A stretch of DNA of 60,000 bases from Polytrichum commune. Lineage: Eukaryota > Streptophyta > Polytrichopsida > Polytrichales > Polytrichaceae. Positions 35,692 through 48,222 of the stretch are shown here, in pieces (positions within the stretch are counted from its first letter, which is position 1; each line of letters starts with the position of its first letter). Position numbers and translations under genes: made by a program. The stretch is from contig OX485806.1 in assembly GCA_950295325.1 (NCBI GenBank), positions 30,010,001 through 30,070,000 on the forward strand, in the 5' to 3' direction. The notes beneath the pieces are model-generated. The model was not told the DNA's origin. It was given only the letters and a program-made list of their open reading frames with translations, and ran no database searches.

Positions 35692-36345
35692 GGTATTTAG
35701 TGTCACCGATTCTAATTGTCTTGGTCACACTACACTAAATAGGTAGATTAGTGTTAGATGAAGATTACTGTTAGATGCAATAGTTACCTAAAACACTAAT
35801 TTTCAACTGATATTACAATTAGTGTTCGAATAGGGTTTGAACAAATTATACCTTTTACGAGGTTCTCATATTCTTCTTCCTTCAATTCTTCATTCCAAGA
35901 TTTACAAAATATCATCTAACACTAAATGCGCTCATGTAAATATTTAAAGTTACTACTTGGTACAAATAGTGTTAGAGTTGACATTTAGTGTTCTAACACT
36001 ATAGAGACAATTTACATTTAGCGTTTACGTCGACTATTAGTGTTTCCAACACTAATCTACCTATTTAGTGTAATTGTAAACCATGGTGTAGTGTCACCAA
36101 CACTAAATGTTAACCCCACATTATTTGTCATTCCTTGTAAACGTTCTTGGGGATTATAGATTTATAGCGTTGCAATTACTATCACTTACCAAGTGTTTTA
36201 TTTCATCCAAATTTCAATCATCCATGAACAATATTTCATCACGAGATGTTGAGACTGAAGGTAGGGTTTTGGCCAACGGATGAACTCATCCATCATTTAA
36301 GACAATGTTTGTTTCTTTATTCATAAGAAGTGTCCCTTGAAAGTT
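35692..36345 (+). mobile_element. CACTAAAT-family MITE, copy D, truncated and interrupted
   Basis: The interior matches copy B. Both ends are missing: it starts at GGTATTTAGTGTCACC and the match stops after AAAGTTAC. It is split by another MITE at 35733-36070. Confidence 0.75.
35733..36070. mobile_element. Second TA-type MITE nested in copy D
   Basis: Perfect 24-bp ends (CACTAAATAGGTAGATTAGTG plus TTR) enclose 338 bp. TA flanks both ends, and removing the insert with one TA restores the sequence seen in copy B at this point. The interior is unrelated to the host MITE, though the first 9 bases of the ends are the same. Confidence 0.85.
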
Positions 36346-37767
36346 ACACTCTACACCAAGGTCATTTGTCTTCTTGATAACCCTTAGAAGCTTCAAGATC
36401 CCATGTTAACCGTAGGATTGCCAATGTATCCAACAGTGTGTGGTTTGTTCTAGGCCATGTTTGAATACCTCTTCTAGGCATAACATGACTCAACATAGTA
36501 AGGATCTTCGTACATCACCAGGCTGGCACCGCCATAGCGTCGAGTGTAAAAAATTGCAAGATGTTGTGATTATACTCCTAGGACTCCGTGGTCCACCCAA
36601 ATTAAGGCATGCGTTGACGAATGTTATGAGGGTTTGTTAATCATTATGCAGTAGAAATGTGATACCTGCATGATGCAACCATCTAACATGACATGACCAA
36701 ATAATACCTCCACCTATCCTATACAAATGCACCAATCCGCCAAGCCTATTCGCATGATACATTCCATTCCGTCATTTGCCTCCAATTTATATTCGATGTA
36801 GAAAGTGTCTATACCAATAAAGATAGCTCAATTTTGTTGCACTCTTGCTTTTGAACCTCATGGGCTAAAAAGAGCAAAGACCTTGCCTTGTGGAATCTAA
36901 AATATAGGGACTTGATAAAGTCGTTGGAGTTCTCCTTCAACGACTTTCAACTGTTTGTGTAAAGGGGTAATATACGTCCGATCTAGTATGTGAGCTTAGA
37001 ATACATACTTTTCTTCAATGCTTACCAATGTGCAAGGATCCTAGATTTGTGTGTTTAGAGTAAAGAGACATGCTACATTTGAGAAGATTTTGACCACTTT
37101 ATGATTGGCGTTCACACACATTAGATATTTTGCGATATATGCAAAATAAAATTTCTTTCAAATGTCTTTACAACTATGCAGATTTCTCTCATGAAATTAT
37201 GTGGATTTGAAGAAGGGATTAATTGTCCGCTGATGTTACCACTTCAAATTAGCAACAAATATGAGCTTCTCCGATATGGCCCCCAGTTTCATTACGTATG
37301 TAGGAGTGAACTCTAATGAGTTGTTCATAAAAATGAAGCTAATAATTGAGCATGATGTTGAGCATCTGCCAATTTCATAATAAGTGGAGGCTCTCATCAA
37401 TATGTAAAGAGTCCAAGGGCTCTGCATTAAGGTTAAAACTAGGTCGCTCTATTCTTGGTCCCAAGGTCATATCAACCAACTCTAACATGAAATATTAAGC
37501 TTCAACAATGTCTTCACCTTCCATTATCAAATAATCTTCAATGGCATCTCATCTTGTCCAAGCTGTAGTTTTGATATTAGGAGTGCAAGTCTTTGGAAGA
37601 GGTAGGACTCTATGTAATAAGTTCCATACAATTGTAGGATGAGCATAGGTAAGTACCGTATGTTCATGCCAGGTTGGAGACGGTTTTAGTATTATGGAGC
37701 TTTCAACACTTCAAACACTCTTTGAATATATTTAAATCTTGGTCATGATGGGCATCTGCTAATAGAA
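36346..37767. other. Intergenic, no gene seen
   Basis: No frame with recognisable content. Confidence 0.35.
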
Positions 37768-37985
37768 CACTAAATATTTTATTTAGTGTCACTTATTGTT
37801 TGGAATTATGCAATGCTATAATTTTTTTTTATATATCTCAATTTTTACCAACAAAGGTCAAATTAGTTGTTTGGACATTATAGAAACATTAACATCTTTA
37901 CTTGGTTTAAAAGTACATTGCTAGTAAAAAGATAGAGGAATGTGTAACTCCAAATTATAAGTGACACTAAATATCATATTTAGTG
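37768..37985. mobile_element. Short CACTAAAT-type MITE, copy E
   Basis: 218 bp with long inverted ends (CACTAAATAT...ATTTAGTGTCACTTAT, about 30 bp). The interior is AT-rich and not shared with copies A-D. TA follows the right end (37986-37987); the left flank is AA instead of TA. Confidence 0.65.
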
Positions 37986-38074
37986 TAGTGTGTTGATTGT
38001 TGAAAGCAAATTGGTAATGTCATAGTGTATTTTACATGTAGTAATATGCCATGCAATGTTCTTGTTTTGGAACA

Positions 38075-38212
38075 AAGAAGGCACATGACCACCTTGCTAG
38101 TTTTTCCACCAAGTAAAAAGAAGATTTCATGACTGGGAATCAAACTACCAACCACTCCATTTGGTTTGGGATACCTCTACACTATTATCTGGTAGTTTAG
38201 GACCATCTTGGA
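38075..38212 (-). mobile_element. SINE-like sequence, minus copy
   Basis: Reverse-strand homologue of 31285-31425, with GGTAGTTTGATTCCC in the B-box position. Finding two independent copies on opposite strands supports a dispersed repeat family. Confidence 0.5.
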
Positions 38213-38823
38213 CATTATGCCATGTACTGATTGATATGGACATTTGTTGGTATCCAAATAAAAACTCATAATACAAGTTTGCTTCACAAATTTTTTTTCT
38301 TCGAAGAAAAAAAATTCAAATTGTCAATTGTTGTGGAAATTTCCCCAAAATTTTCACAACTAGAAAGCTGATTAATGTTATGCCTAGTGCAACCCACACG
38401 TAGGGTGTTGTCTTGGCCATCTCCAAACGGGGCTCCAAACTCCCGGAATCACCACTAAAGTAGAGAAGTCTTATCAAAACACCTACTTGTACAAATACAT
38501 CATTACAACATAAAAAACTTAATGAAATTCATCCACCAAAATGCCGTTAAATAAATGACGTACTTAATCTTAAATAAAGGAAATCTTGATAGGCGAAAAA
38601 GCACCAACAAACCCTCCATTGTAAGCCTACATTGACCACTTATATACATGGCAACCTATACATCAAAGCTTGAGTTGCCTCATTGAAGTAGGTGTAGGAG
38701 GTTGGTCTACCACTAATAGAAGAGGGGTCCTTCACAAGTTTGTTAGCTACACTCACATTTTCCGTCAAAATGTGTGTCGAATAGACAATGTTTTGACATG
38801 TCTAAGATGATAATATGTCCTTT

Positions 38824-38837
38824 GGGGGGGGGGGGGG
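38824..38837. repeat. Poly-G tract
   Basis: An uninterrupted run of about 14 G. C-runs at about 4629-4641 and 5691-5702 are similar. Such runs are prone to length errors in assemblies. Confidence 0.9.
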
Positions 38838-40083
38838 CTTACTTAATGTCAAATGTTGCATATACGTGCGATATCCAACATATTTAAGGGAGGTATTACA
38901 TTTTTGGCATCCATTTTGAGGACCTCATAATCACATAATATTATTGGAATTCAAGCTTTTTGATGGGATGGTATCTTAATTGTAAAGTTTAAAAGCTCTT
39001 TATATCCATAGTTGTATATTTTTCTTAAGAATTTCAAAACTTTGAAAGTAGGACTAAAAGTAATAAAGGTGTTTTTCAAGATTCCAATACACAAAAACAT
39101 ATGAATGGTAGAATGTCAAAATATATCAATACAAATTTCTTTTGGTATACATTTATTGATAAGACGTAGTCTAAAAATTGCATCATAAATGGTTTAAGTA
39201 TGAAGCAATAAGGTCTAGCACACACATAGACAACTTAACCTTGAGCATAAACAAATTCTACTAAACACTCAACATCATTGCTATACAATGCATACAACTT
39301 AGATGATGATTGATATGTCAATGTCATGGTTGATATGATTGAATTGATATCTATCCACTTAGAGTCCAAAGCATCATATTTGTACTTCAAAGAACCTTCA
39401 CCTTTAAAAAACCAATAGAATAAGACCATAGCGTTGCAATTAGACCGAATTTTCCTCCCATTGGATGATGGTTTGTTACGTATACACATAGTTTAAGTCA
39501 CCTAATAATAAGTACGCAAAGTTTCTTTAGCCCAAGTATGAGGTATAAAGGCCATCATGTGTTATATATAAAAATTTAATTTAATTTTTTACATTTGAAA
39601 TTAAATGCCACCCTATGTTATATTCCACCCCTTTTGGAACGTATTCATACATACGTGAGTGCACCAAAGGGGTATTAATATGAACTTTGTTGTACTACAT
39701 ATACATATGCTATACAAATTATAACTTGTACTTGTGTACATGTATGAAGGACCATAAAGACTCTAATGTGAAGTCCAATGTAGTTTATGTAGAGGTAAGG
39801 GATTCTATTTTTTTTTAAAGTATGCTTGTTAGTCAAACAACTTTATCTACAGATTGATCGACTCATAATAAAGTTGGCATATTGCGTATGAAGCCTAAAT
39901 TCCTAATTACCGCTGCAAACCATCATACTATTTTAAATTTTGGTTGTGATTGCAATGTGTGTTTTTTGAACACACGTGAAGCTAAAATTGTTAAAAAACG
40001 AGATAGACCCCAACAAAAGAAGCTCCAATTAAGGTTTAGTTTGTTGGGAGGGTTTGTAGGATCTGTAGAAAGTTTGATAACAA
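38838..40083. other. Intergenic, no gene seen
   Basis: Frames at 39235-39489 and 39882-40139 contain nothing I recognise. Confidence 0.35.
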
Positions 40084-40129
40084 ATCCATGTTATCAAATT
40101 TTAGCTTTCAAGAATTTGATAACATGGAT
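40084..40129. repeat. Perfect 17-bp inverted repeat
   Basis: ATCCATGTTATCAAATT (40084-40100) and its exact complement (40113-40129) are separated by 12 bases. A further TTTGATAACA just upstream (40074) could pair with the same arm, giving two alternative folds. Confidence 0.85.
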
Positions 40130-40910
40130 GAAGTACTAGGGATCCAATTAACTTGATGGACCGTCCAACAAACATGGAAGTTGGTTTATGTTTGCAGCGA
40201 AATGGAGCCAACAATAAGTAGACATACGATCTCGTAAAAATGTGTCGTAATATTGAGGGTGTCGTATAAACGAGTGTCATATTAACAAGGTTGGACCATA
40301 CCAACATGTAATTTCTTTAACAATCAATAGGAAGATAATGTTACCTACTTATTTACCTTAATTTGGATGTATTATAGAGGTGGAACATTTTCAAATAAAT
40401 TATTGTCATGAAAGAAGTTCTAAAACATTTCCATATACATTTTATTTTTTTATCAATATAATTTAAAAAAATATCAATACAATGGTCATGTAGGGGGTAA
40501 GGTTTCTACTATGGCCGGCTTTGACCGTTTTGTGAAGTAGTCCAGTGCACTTCTCCTCTTGGTGAAGTTGTCCAATACACTTCTCCTCTAGGTGGTTACA
40601 CTACGGCCGGTCAAGACTTCTTAAGGCATTATTTTATTGTCTTTTCATCTTCTCTGGCATACCATCCCTCACCTCCAACAACCATGTCTTGGGTGAAATT
40701 TTTGATTCACCGGTGCACTTCTCCACCGTAGTGTAAAGCGGCCCTTATTTGATGGTAGACTTTAAAAACAACAAGTACACTAACTTCTATGACATATATT
40801 GCAAAGTTAGATGCTTACAAAGTTGGATGCTTGCAAAGTTGGATGCTTATGAGTTACATCATGGGTATGAAAAAGTCTCGATGACTTTATTTAACGAATG
40901 CTAAGGTTTT

Positions 40911-41805
40911 ACATTATACACATGATAAGAATCATACACTTATGCTAATGCCTATATATAAATGTAACTCTCTCTATGCATATACATATTGTCACTTGTA
41001 TTTCTAAAATTATATGTGAAATACTCAATATTAGAAACAAAAACTTGTATGTAAAACCAATATTTAGAATATGTTGCGAACGCAAATGATTCTTGTTTTC
41101 AATGAATGGCGCACCCCTTGGAAATGAAATCTACAGTATAATTCCACAACCTTGCATAATCCTTGAATAGTAAGTGGCATTGAATACCATAAACGGTGTA
41201 GGTAAACTCCTTGGGTCTAAAGTTTGGGCCTCGACAGATAAGATTGCTCAATTGCTCGAGATCCAAGTTCCTTTAGCCGCAAATGTAAATCCCCATCCTT
41301 ATTAACTACACAGCTGCCACGCCAGGGTTGATAGCCTACTATGTCACTTTTACATTATACACATGATAAGAATCATACACTTATGCTAATGACTATATAT
41401 AAATGTAACTCTCTCTATGCATATACATATTGTCACTTGTATTTCTAAAGTTATATATGAAATACTCAATATTAGAAACAAAAACTTGTATGTAAGACCA
41501 ATATTCAGAGTATGTTGCTTACGCAAATGATTCTTGATTTCAATGAACGGCGCACCACTTGGAAATGAAACCTACAGTAAAAACATCACAACCTTGCATA
41601 ATCCTCGAATAGTAAGTGGCACTGAATACCATAAACGGTGTATGTAGGTAAACTCCTTGGGTCCAAATTAAGGTTGGGCCTCGACCGATAAGATTGCTCG
41701 ACTGCTCCATTGCTCAAGACCCAAGTTTCTTTAGACGCAAATGCAAATGCAAGTCCTTCTTAATTACACAGCCGCCACGCCTGGGTGAGTAGCCTACTAC
41801 CGTAT
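40911..41805. repeat. Tandem duplication, 441-bp unit
   Basis: Two direct copies start ACATTATACACATGATAAG at 40911 and 41352. They differ by scattered substitutions and small indels. Both contain TACCATAAACGGTGTA, a phrase also seen near 12.3 kb. Confidence 0.85.
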
Positions 41806-42204
41806 GTATGTCACTTCTGATCCGCGGATCTCTTGAGAGCCGGGCTGGTTACGACCGGCTTCCGAATTGGGGTCCACCCTGTCGTACTGCTCTCTTACTC
41901 GCACCCTCAAATCTAACCAGCTTGGATCGAATCCAAGCGTGTGGCTGCATGGGGAAAGAAATGTCAAGGCACTCAAGTTACTAACCCCTCCTTGCGAGAC
42001 CATCGTATGTGGCCTTATGAACGACTCTTGAGGCCGAAACAATCCAAAACGAAGGCGCTAGGAAGGTCACGACATGTACGATTGTGTTCCTCATGGAGAT
42101 TTCTTGTCGATGGCGATGATCCCACTTCGATATGAGAAAGTGGTGGGTCACCTGAGATTTTTAAAGTCAAAGAATGAACTAGATTTTCCCTTGTTTGATA
42201 AACT

Positions 42205-42207
<3 letters not shown>

Positions 42208-42238
<31 letters not shown>
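42208..42238. repeat. Microsatellite (CT)n(AT)n
   Basis: A CT run followed by a TA run, about 1.2 kb upstream of the MYB start codon. Confidence 0.9.
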
Positions 42239-43045
42239 ATAAAGTATTTTCGTTTTGATAGACAGTTGTCAATTGTCCTTGGAGCTTTTTTCCTTGCCTC
42301 AATGTGTGTAGGGTGTGTAATATCTATTTAGAATATACTCTTGGAAGGTTGGACTGTAATTCTATTACATAGATTTATCAATTTTTTGTTTTTCTTCTGA
42401 AGTTCTATGATTCTAAACCGAATGTAAACAGTGATATAAAAAACTACTGAGTCTTGCTACCATATGGATCTGATCTTGAAATTATGAGTAATAACTTTGT
42501 TTGTTAGGTGTAGAAGGCTTTAGATTCTAGACGATCTAATGAAAAACCCAATGCAATACGCTCCAAGTTAAGGGTTGATTGCAACATATCATCACCTCTA
42601 CCGAATTCACTCAAGAATCCACTCGAAGGTGCGAGGAGCTAAGCTGCAGAGTGGTGACTGGCTTAGCCTGCAGCCTGCTCCATGTGTCTCCCTCTTTAAT
42701 TCTGTCATGCATCTTTTGGCAGCCTCGACTGACACAATTGGCACGTCTGTCGGACCCCCTCCCCCTCCGGACTCCGGAGTCTGATGATGGCCCTCCTTCA
42801 ATGGCCTTTTCCCATCCAGGGTTACGCGTTTCTGGCGACAAACTTGTCAGAGCTTGTCATCTAGCGGAGCAATTAGGCCCGTCAGCCATGAGCATGAGCC
42901 TAGGGCCGACTCGAGGTGGCATGGCGGGCAGCTAGCGTTTGATCCTCTTCTAGTATTAATCCGCAGGTGACATTTGAATCTGAGAGGCATATGCCCATTC
43001 CATCAAGTTTCTTCTGCACAGTCGACCTTGGGGAACTTGACGTCG

Positions 43046-43054
43046 TATATTTAA
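43046..43054 (+). promoter_or_regulatory. Candidate TATA box of the MYB gene
   Basis: TATATTTAA lies 372 bp upstream of the ATG, which would give a 5' leader of about 340 bases. The surrounding 42.6-43.2 kb is more GC-rich than the rest of the window, as expected for a promoter. No other element was confirmed. Confidence 0.35.
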
Positions 43055-43425
43055 GTCAGCTCAAGCTTTTCAACTTCCGTTCAGGTCAACTTGCTCAAAG
43101 ACGGAGATCGTCACACATCTAATCTGTTGTGCGTAGCTGCTTCGGGAGTTTTGGGTTAGGGCAATGCGCAGCCGCTAGGTGTTGAATCTGCGACAATCTC
43201 AGGTTTTTGATGCAAATTCAGTTAGATTCTTCAACTCAAGGAGGTTGATTCTCACACACACAGTGGAGTGTTTCAAACGGCAAGGTTTGCTTTGCATTTG
43301 AGTTCCATCGACTGTGAGAGAAAAAGGACCCAACACTAGCCGCAGAGAAAAAGGGAGGGATTTCAGTTCCTGCAAACAGAAATTTAGGCCTGGATTTAGA
43401 TTGAGGTTGAAATAGTCAGTCACAC

Positions 43426-44986
43426 ATGGGGCGATTACCCATACACAGCATTATCGGAGTTGAAGATCAAAAGCTCAACAAAGGGCCGTGGACAGAAGCA
43501 GAAGATGCCATTCTCTCGGCTTATGTGAAGGCCCACGGAGAGGGCAATTGGCGCAAATTGCCGAAACTAGCAGGTGAATTTAGTACGCTGCGACATGTAT
43601 TATACTTCTTAGATTACTCTTTCCTATAAGTTGGTGTTTTGTCATCCACCTCATGTGCAAATTTATATAGTTAGCAATCTTCGCGCACAGTAATTTCTTG
43701 GGGAATGATTGAGTTAATTTCTGACATTCGTTTGTGAACTCGAAAATGACAGGGCTAGCGCGGTGCAGGAAGAGTTGTAGGTTGCGCTGGATTAATTACC
43801 TGCGTCCCGACCTCAAGCGTGGGAATTTCTCTGCTGATGAGGATGAGCTCATCATCAAATTACATGACCTCCTTGGCAATAGGTTTAATTAATGATTTGT
43901 CATTTCACAAAGAGGAGTAACATGATTTGTCAACATGCTAGGCATTGAGAGCAATCCATTGAAATACGAAAGCTTCACACCTTCAAATGTTGATGTCTTT
44001 AGAACTGATTAGTAAGAAGCAATTTTTTTGAAGCAAGGTCAGATCAACTTCCAGACCCCCTCTATGTCTTTATTTCACTTCAAAGAAGATTTGAAATATT
44101 TCTCAATAGTCTCAAAGACGTTAGAATACAGAGCCGCCAAACTAGGTTCTAGAGACACAGGCCACGGTACCATAATTTCCTTTGCATTGTTGTTGAGTCG
44201 ATGGAATTATTTAAAAATGTGACGCGACAACCAACAGCCAATTGTTATGTTGATTTTTGCAGGTGGTCATTGATTGCTGGTCGTTTACCTGGACGCACAG
44301 ATAACGAGATTAAAAACTACTGGAATACACGATTAAAGAAGAAGGTGAGCAGCGTGGGAGGAAATGTACTCGCTGCAACACCATTAGGTTTCTCATCCGA
44401 GGCCTCCGATGGCTATAGTGATGGAGATCTGCAAAATAAAACTAGGGCAACGACCGACACTAATTCATCGCCGCAATTAATTGTGTCTACCAATTTACAC
44501 AACTTTAATAGTGGCGACATGCACATTGGTAGTGATCTTCATCATCAGGACATGTCTAGCTACGCAGTACAAACGCCTCCGGACTCTTGCTGGAGCGAAC
44601 AATATTCATCTTCCCCAGCTCAGTCGGATAATTCGACATTCACTCCCATAAATATGGACTTTGAAAAGTACGGTGACCCGTTCCTTGAGCTCCAACGGAC
44701 CTCGAATTCGAAGAATACTGATGATTCGCAGCACGATTTTTACACACAATCGCCTGAGAGTGGTCTTTGCTACCCAGACTATTCATCAACTTCTACTTCT
44801 TCCCCAGAGACAAATTTAGGGTTTCCACAAGGCGAAAATTTGGAGAATAAGCATCTACAATCTGCTTTTGATGATCAACAACATTTTGATGACTCTTTGG
44901 GACTAGAATCGCTTGATTTCCTTGTACAACAGGAATTTGAAAGCAATCGGTGGTCCGCTTTGCAATTGTACCTTGATAGCTTGTAG
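43426..44986 (+). CDS. R2R3-MYB transcription factor
   Basis: Nuclear DNA-binding regulator. Exons 43426-43573, 43753-43882 and 44263-44986 (148, 130 and 724 bp) join in frame to 333 residues; both introns are GT-AG at the classical R2R3-MYB positions, and 130 bp is the usual second-exon length. R2 has W22, W42 and W62; R3 has F75, W94 and W113, all correctly spaced. The bHLH-interaction signature [DE]Lx2[RK]x3Lx6Lx3R is complete (E81, L82, K85, L89, L96, R100), so it probably acts with a bHLH partner, as flavonoid- and epidermis-related MYBs do. R2 reads RCRKSC instead of the usual RCGKSC. The leader before R2 is longer than the common MGRxPCC form. The C-terminal 210 residues are Ser/Asn/acid-rich with no motif I recognise and probably carry the activation region. 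The target pathway cannot be named from sequence. Confidence 0.93.
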
Positions 44987-47900
44987 ATTGATACAAGTCA
45001 ATTTTGTGATTGCTTCCAGGAATTCCAGCAGCAGGTTGTTCATATTTGGTTTTTTAGGTCTAGGTAGCAGACCTGCACATTCATACATGGTGAGTGACAG
45101 TGTCCACAAGGCTATTGCTTCCCAGCGGTTCATTATATCACAATTGTATATCACAAAATCCTCATGAATTGAGGTTCGGCCATGGTGTGAATTAATACCA
45201 ACAATTTTTTCAAACCTGCCTCGGTAATCTTTAGTTGTCTTTGTAAAATGAATCTTGCATGTATTAAATTCTTGGAGACTTGACTGCTTGAAATGCTAAG
45301 TTATTTTTACTGTCCTCTTTTTCAAATAGAAATTTGGGTGGGACGTTGAACAACAGTATCTAGGTAAGAGTGCACTCTAAATCCTCAAACCTACAAGTAC
45401 TACTAGGAAAGCTCTAGACAAGGTATATAATTAGGTGTTTTGAAGTATAATCATTGTGGTCCATATTTCTTTTATGGTGTTTCTTTGTCTCCAATTTCCA
45501 AAAAATTAAAAAAATTAGAAAAATCCTTTCATGCTCTGCTGGCAACCAGTAGCAATGGCCGATGATCCTTGTAATACATTTGTGTTATACTCGTAAAGAT
45601 TTGCATCCTTTGTAAGAACTTCGTAGAAACTTCTAGCACTATTGAGCTCCAAAAGCTAATCCACACTTATTGAAAAAAAAAGGTGGCAGTGGTCCCACAA
45701 ATCTGATCTTGTTCCAGTATACTCCTTAGCATCAGGATGTCATTGGAAGGACGCGTCAGAATTGTTGCTGTTCTACTATCCATACACAGATCTACTCACT
45801 GGTATGATCGACCACTAAATTGTGATTCTGATGATGGTCGGTCCATCAATGTTAGTAGTTTTCTTATCAAGAGACAATTAAATTCGCAAGTATAGCTTTG
45901 CTCCTGTCATGTTCTGCAAGAGGTACTCCTGATAACTGATAATAAAATGTTTAAATTTCAGTGTCACATCTAGGGCTGGTCACTATTGGTGCTATTGGCT
46001 CAATTAAAATGACCAAACAGAAAATCCATTTCTGTGTGCAAAACTCTGTTGTCCTGATTTCTTCCGACTTGCACATGATAAGCCTGACCGATCACATGAT
46101 GGTATGAGGAGAAAACCGGTAGCTTCAAATAGTCTCATCCCACTCTGCAGGATCGTTTACTTTGCTTCTAAGGAAGAATAATGGTCAGGTTGATGGGGGC
46201 CAGATGCACAACCATGTGGGTGTGCTGATTGTAGTGGATTTCATGGAGACAGTCATAGGTGTAATCACTAGGAGAAAACTTGTCTGTTACAACTTGTAGT
46301 CTGTGGCAACGTGTCCATCGATTTCGATTGAACCATCAAGAAAACAAAACAAAAGAAAACAAAAAAACATTGTTAAATAATGTCTGGTTGTCAACGGGGA
46401 TGTTTTGATCGTGGTTTTTGGACAGCCAGCAACCAAATTCATATGTTTACACACTTTTCAGCTGAGAGTTGCATTGGACAAGCCGCAATTGGATGGTTGA
46501 AATGAACAGGATTTCTTCTGATGAATGTGTACCAGGTCCGCGTCAATGAAGAAAATGTAGAGTGAACTTGTGGCTAGTCAAACATGAAGTGCTTGATTAT
46601 ACATCACATGTTATCCACAGCAACACTGCAGTCCGGTCAATAACATGGAGAACACGGTAGAGCCTGAGAAAGTCATTCTATATATTTTTAGAACAACCAC
46701 TGCCGCTTCTAACTTATTATCGAGCTAATGTAACATCTCATGTTTCTCATGCTATTTGGTAAGGAGTCAGCCACTCGAGTCCAATCAAAATGTGCGATGT
46801 TGTAAGGAGATTGTGAAATAGATGTGAACTGTAAAGCACGCTACAGTACATACATTCTGAAATTACAGTAGAGGAGATTCTTGCCCACTTCAACGACTCC
46901 TCCGAACCAGGAGCTAGAAAGTTATTCTACTTTTATTCGAACTTCAAGATTCTTTTGGAGTATCAAGCCGCCCAACGTGGCTTCCTTATCATGCTTAGGT
47001 GTCTTCGGTTTGTATGGGTTTAGCTTGAGGATGTCCAAGAAAGTTGACCCTTTCTTTTCTTTTCTCTATTCTTCTGCAAGTCTCAAAATTTGGCAGTGGA
47101 ATAAAGCCTCTAAACACTTGTCTAGAATTCTTTAATGATACACTATGTACTCGTAAGAACTAGACACAAAAGGTTTGTCCAAAAGTAATAATGCAAATGA
47201 GAATACTACATATGCTAATAGCGTTTGTGCCGTTGTCAGTCTATACATGGACATTGCAAAACAAATTATATGTGGGAAGAAAACATAAGCATATGATGGG
47301 AACTAATTCGGTTTTGAGTAAATCTAGACACAATATGCATAAATTTTGGACGATATGAAATTCTAACATGAAGTTCTATCAGGATGTCTTGTGATATAAA
47401 TGCCAAAAACTAGTCTTAGATGTGGAATGCATCTCATATTTTGTACAACTTGTTGTTGCACGTCCCTTGGCATACATTATGTTGTTTGTGAAAATACACT
47501 TCTACACATGTGTTTTAACCATATTGCTTCTCAAAGAATGTAGGTTTCCCATCATATGCTTTTAGTAATCTTCCTTCATATTGCATTGTGTATGTATCAA
47601 CATCACAAACAATACTCTCAAACACATTATCAATTTTGCATAATTTTGGCCCAAATTTATCAAATCTCATTTAACCCAAATAATACATACTTTGAATAGT
47701 AATGTGGTCAAAACACCACTCTAGATGTGTTTTTTACATAAATAACATGATGCATATGCAACAAGAATGTGTATACTGCAAGAGATGCAGTCCACATCCA
47801 AGGCTTGTTTTTACCATTTCTATCGTAGGAACCACTAATAGAGCTATGTGTATAGAACTTCATTATGTCCAAACTCCATGCATAGGATTATATTTACTTA

Positions 47901-48222
47901 ATACATATGCTTTTATTTCTAGACTAAATACAAAAAAATTGTTGGAAAAGTGATGTTCAACATATTCAAACAATTTAGAAGATAAGTTGTAATCCAACTT
48001 GCATTACAATAACAAAAGTGTAACGCTCAATCCGCAGTCATGTTCTCAATTATTAAAATTAACTAAGCATTTTGACTTGTGACCAATATTAATAGCATAA
48101 CACCAATAACTTGGATAGCCTTCAAAGTCATCATGCACCATCTTTATAAACATATACCTTACACTATCTACCTTGTCTGTAATAGCATGTGGAAGTTAGT
48201 TATTACATAGTTCATGCATTAA
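44987..48222. other. MYB 3' flank and intergenic DNA
   Basis: The first few hundred bases are presumably MYB 3' UTR. The frames at 46881-47135 and 47702-47953 show no recognisable domain. No element termini were found. Confidence 0.4.

Noticed and set aside
824-36070. CACTAAAT elements as CACTA (En/Spm) transposons
   Set aside because: Target duplications are TA, not 3 bp, and no CACTA proteins are associated, so a Tc1/mariner-type origin is more likely.
42575-42935. Overlapping frames of 64-118 codons on both strands upstream of the MYB gene
   Set aside because: GC-rich promoter-like DNA gives chance frames on both strands, and none has a recognisable domain.
44793-45154. Minus-strand frames overlapping the end of the MYB gene
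   Set aside because: Shadows of the MYB coding exon and its 3' UTR.
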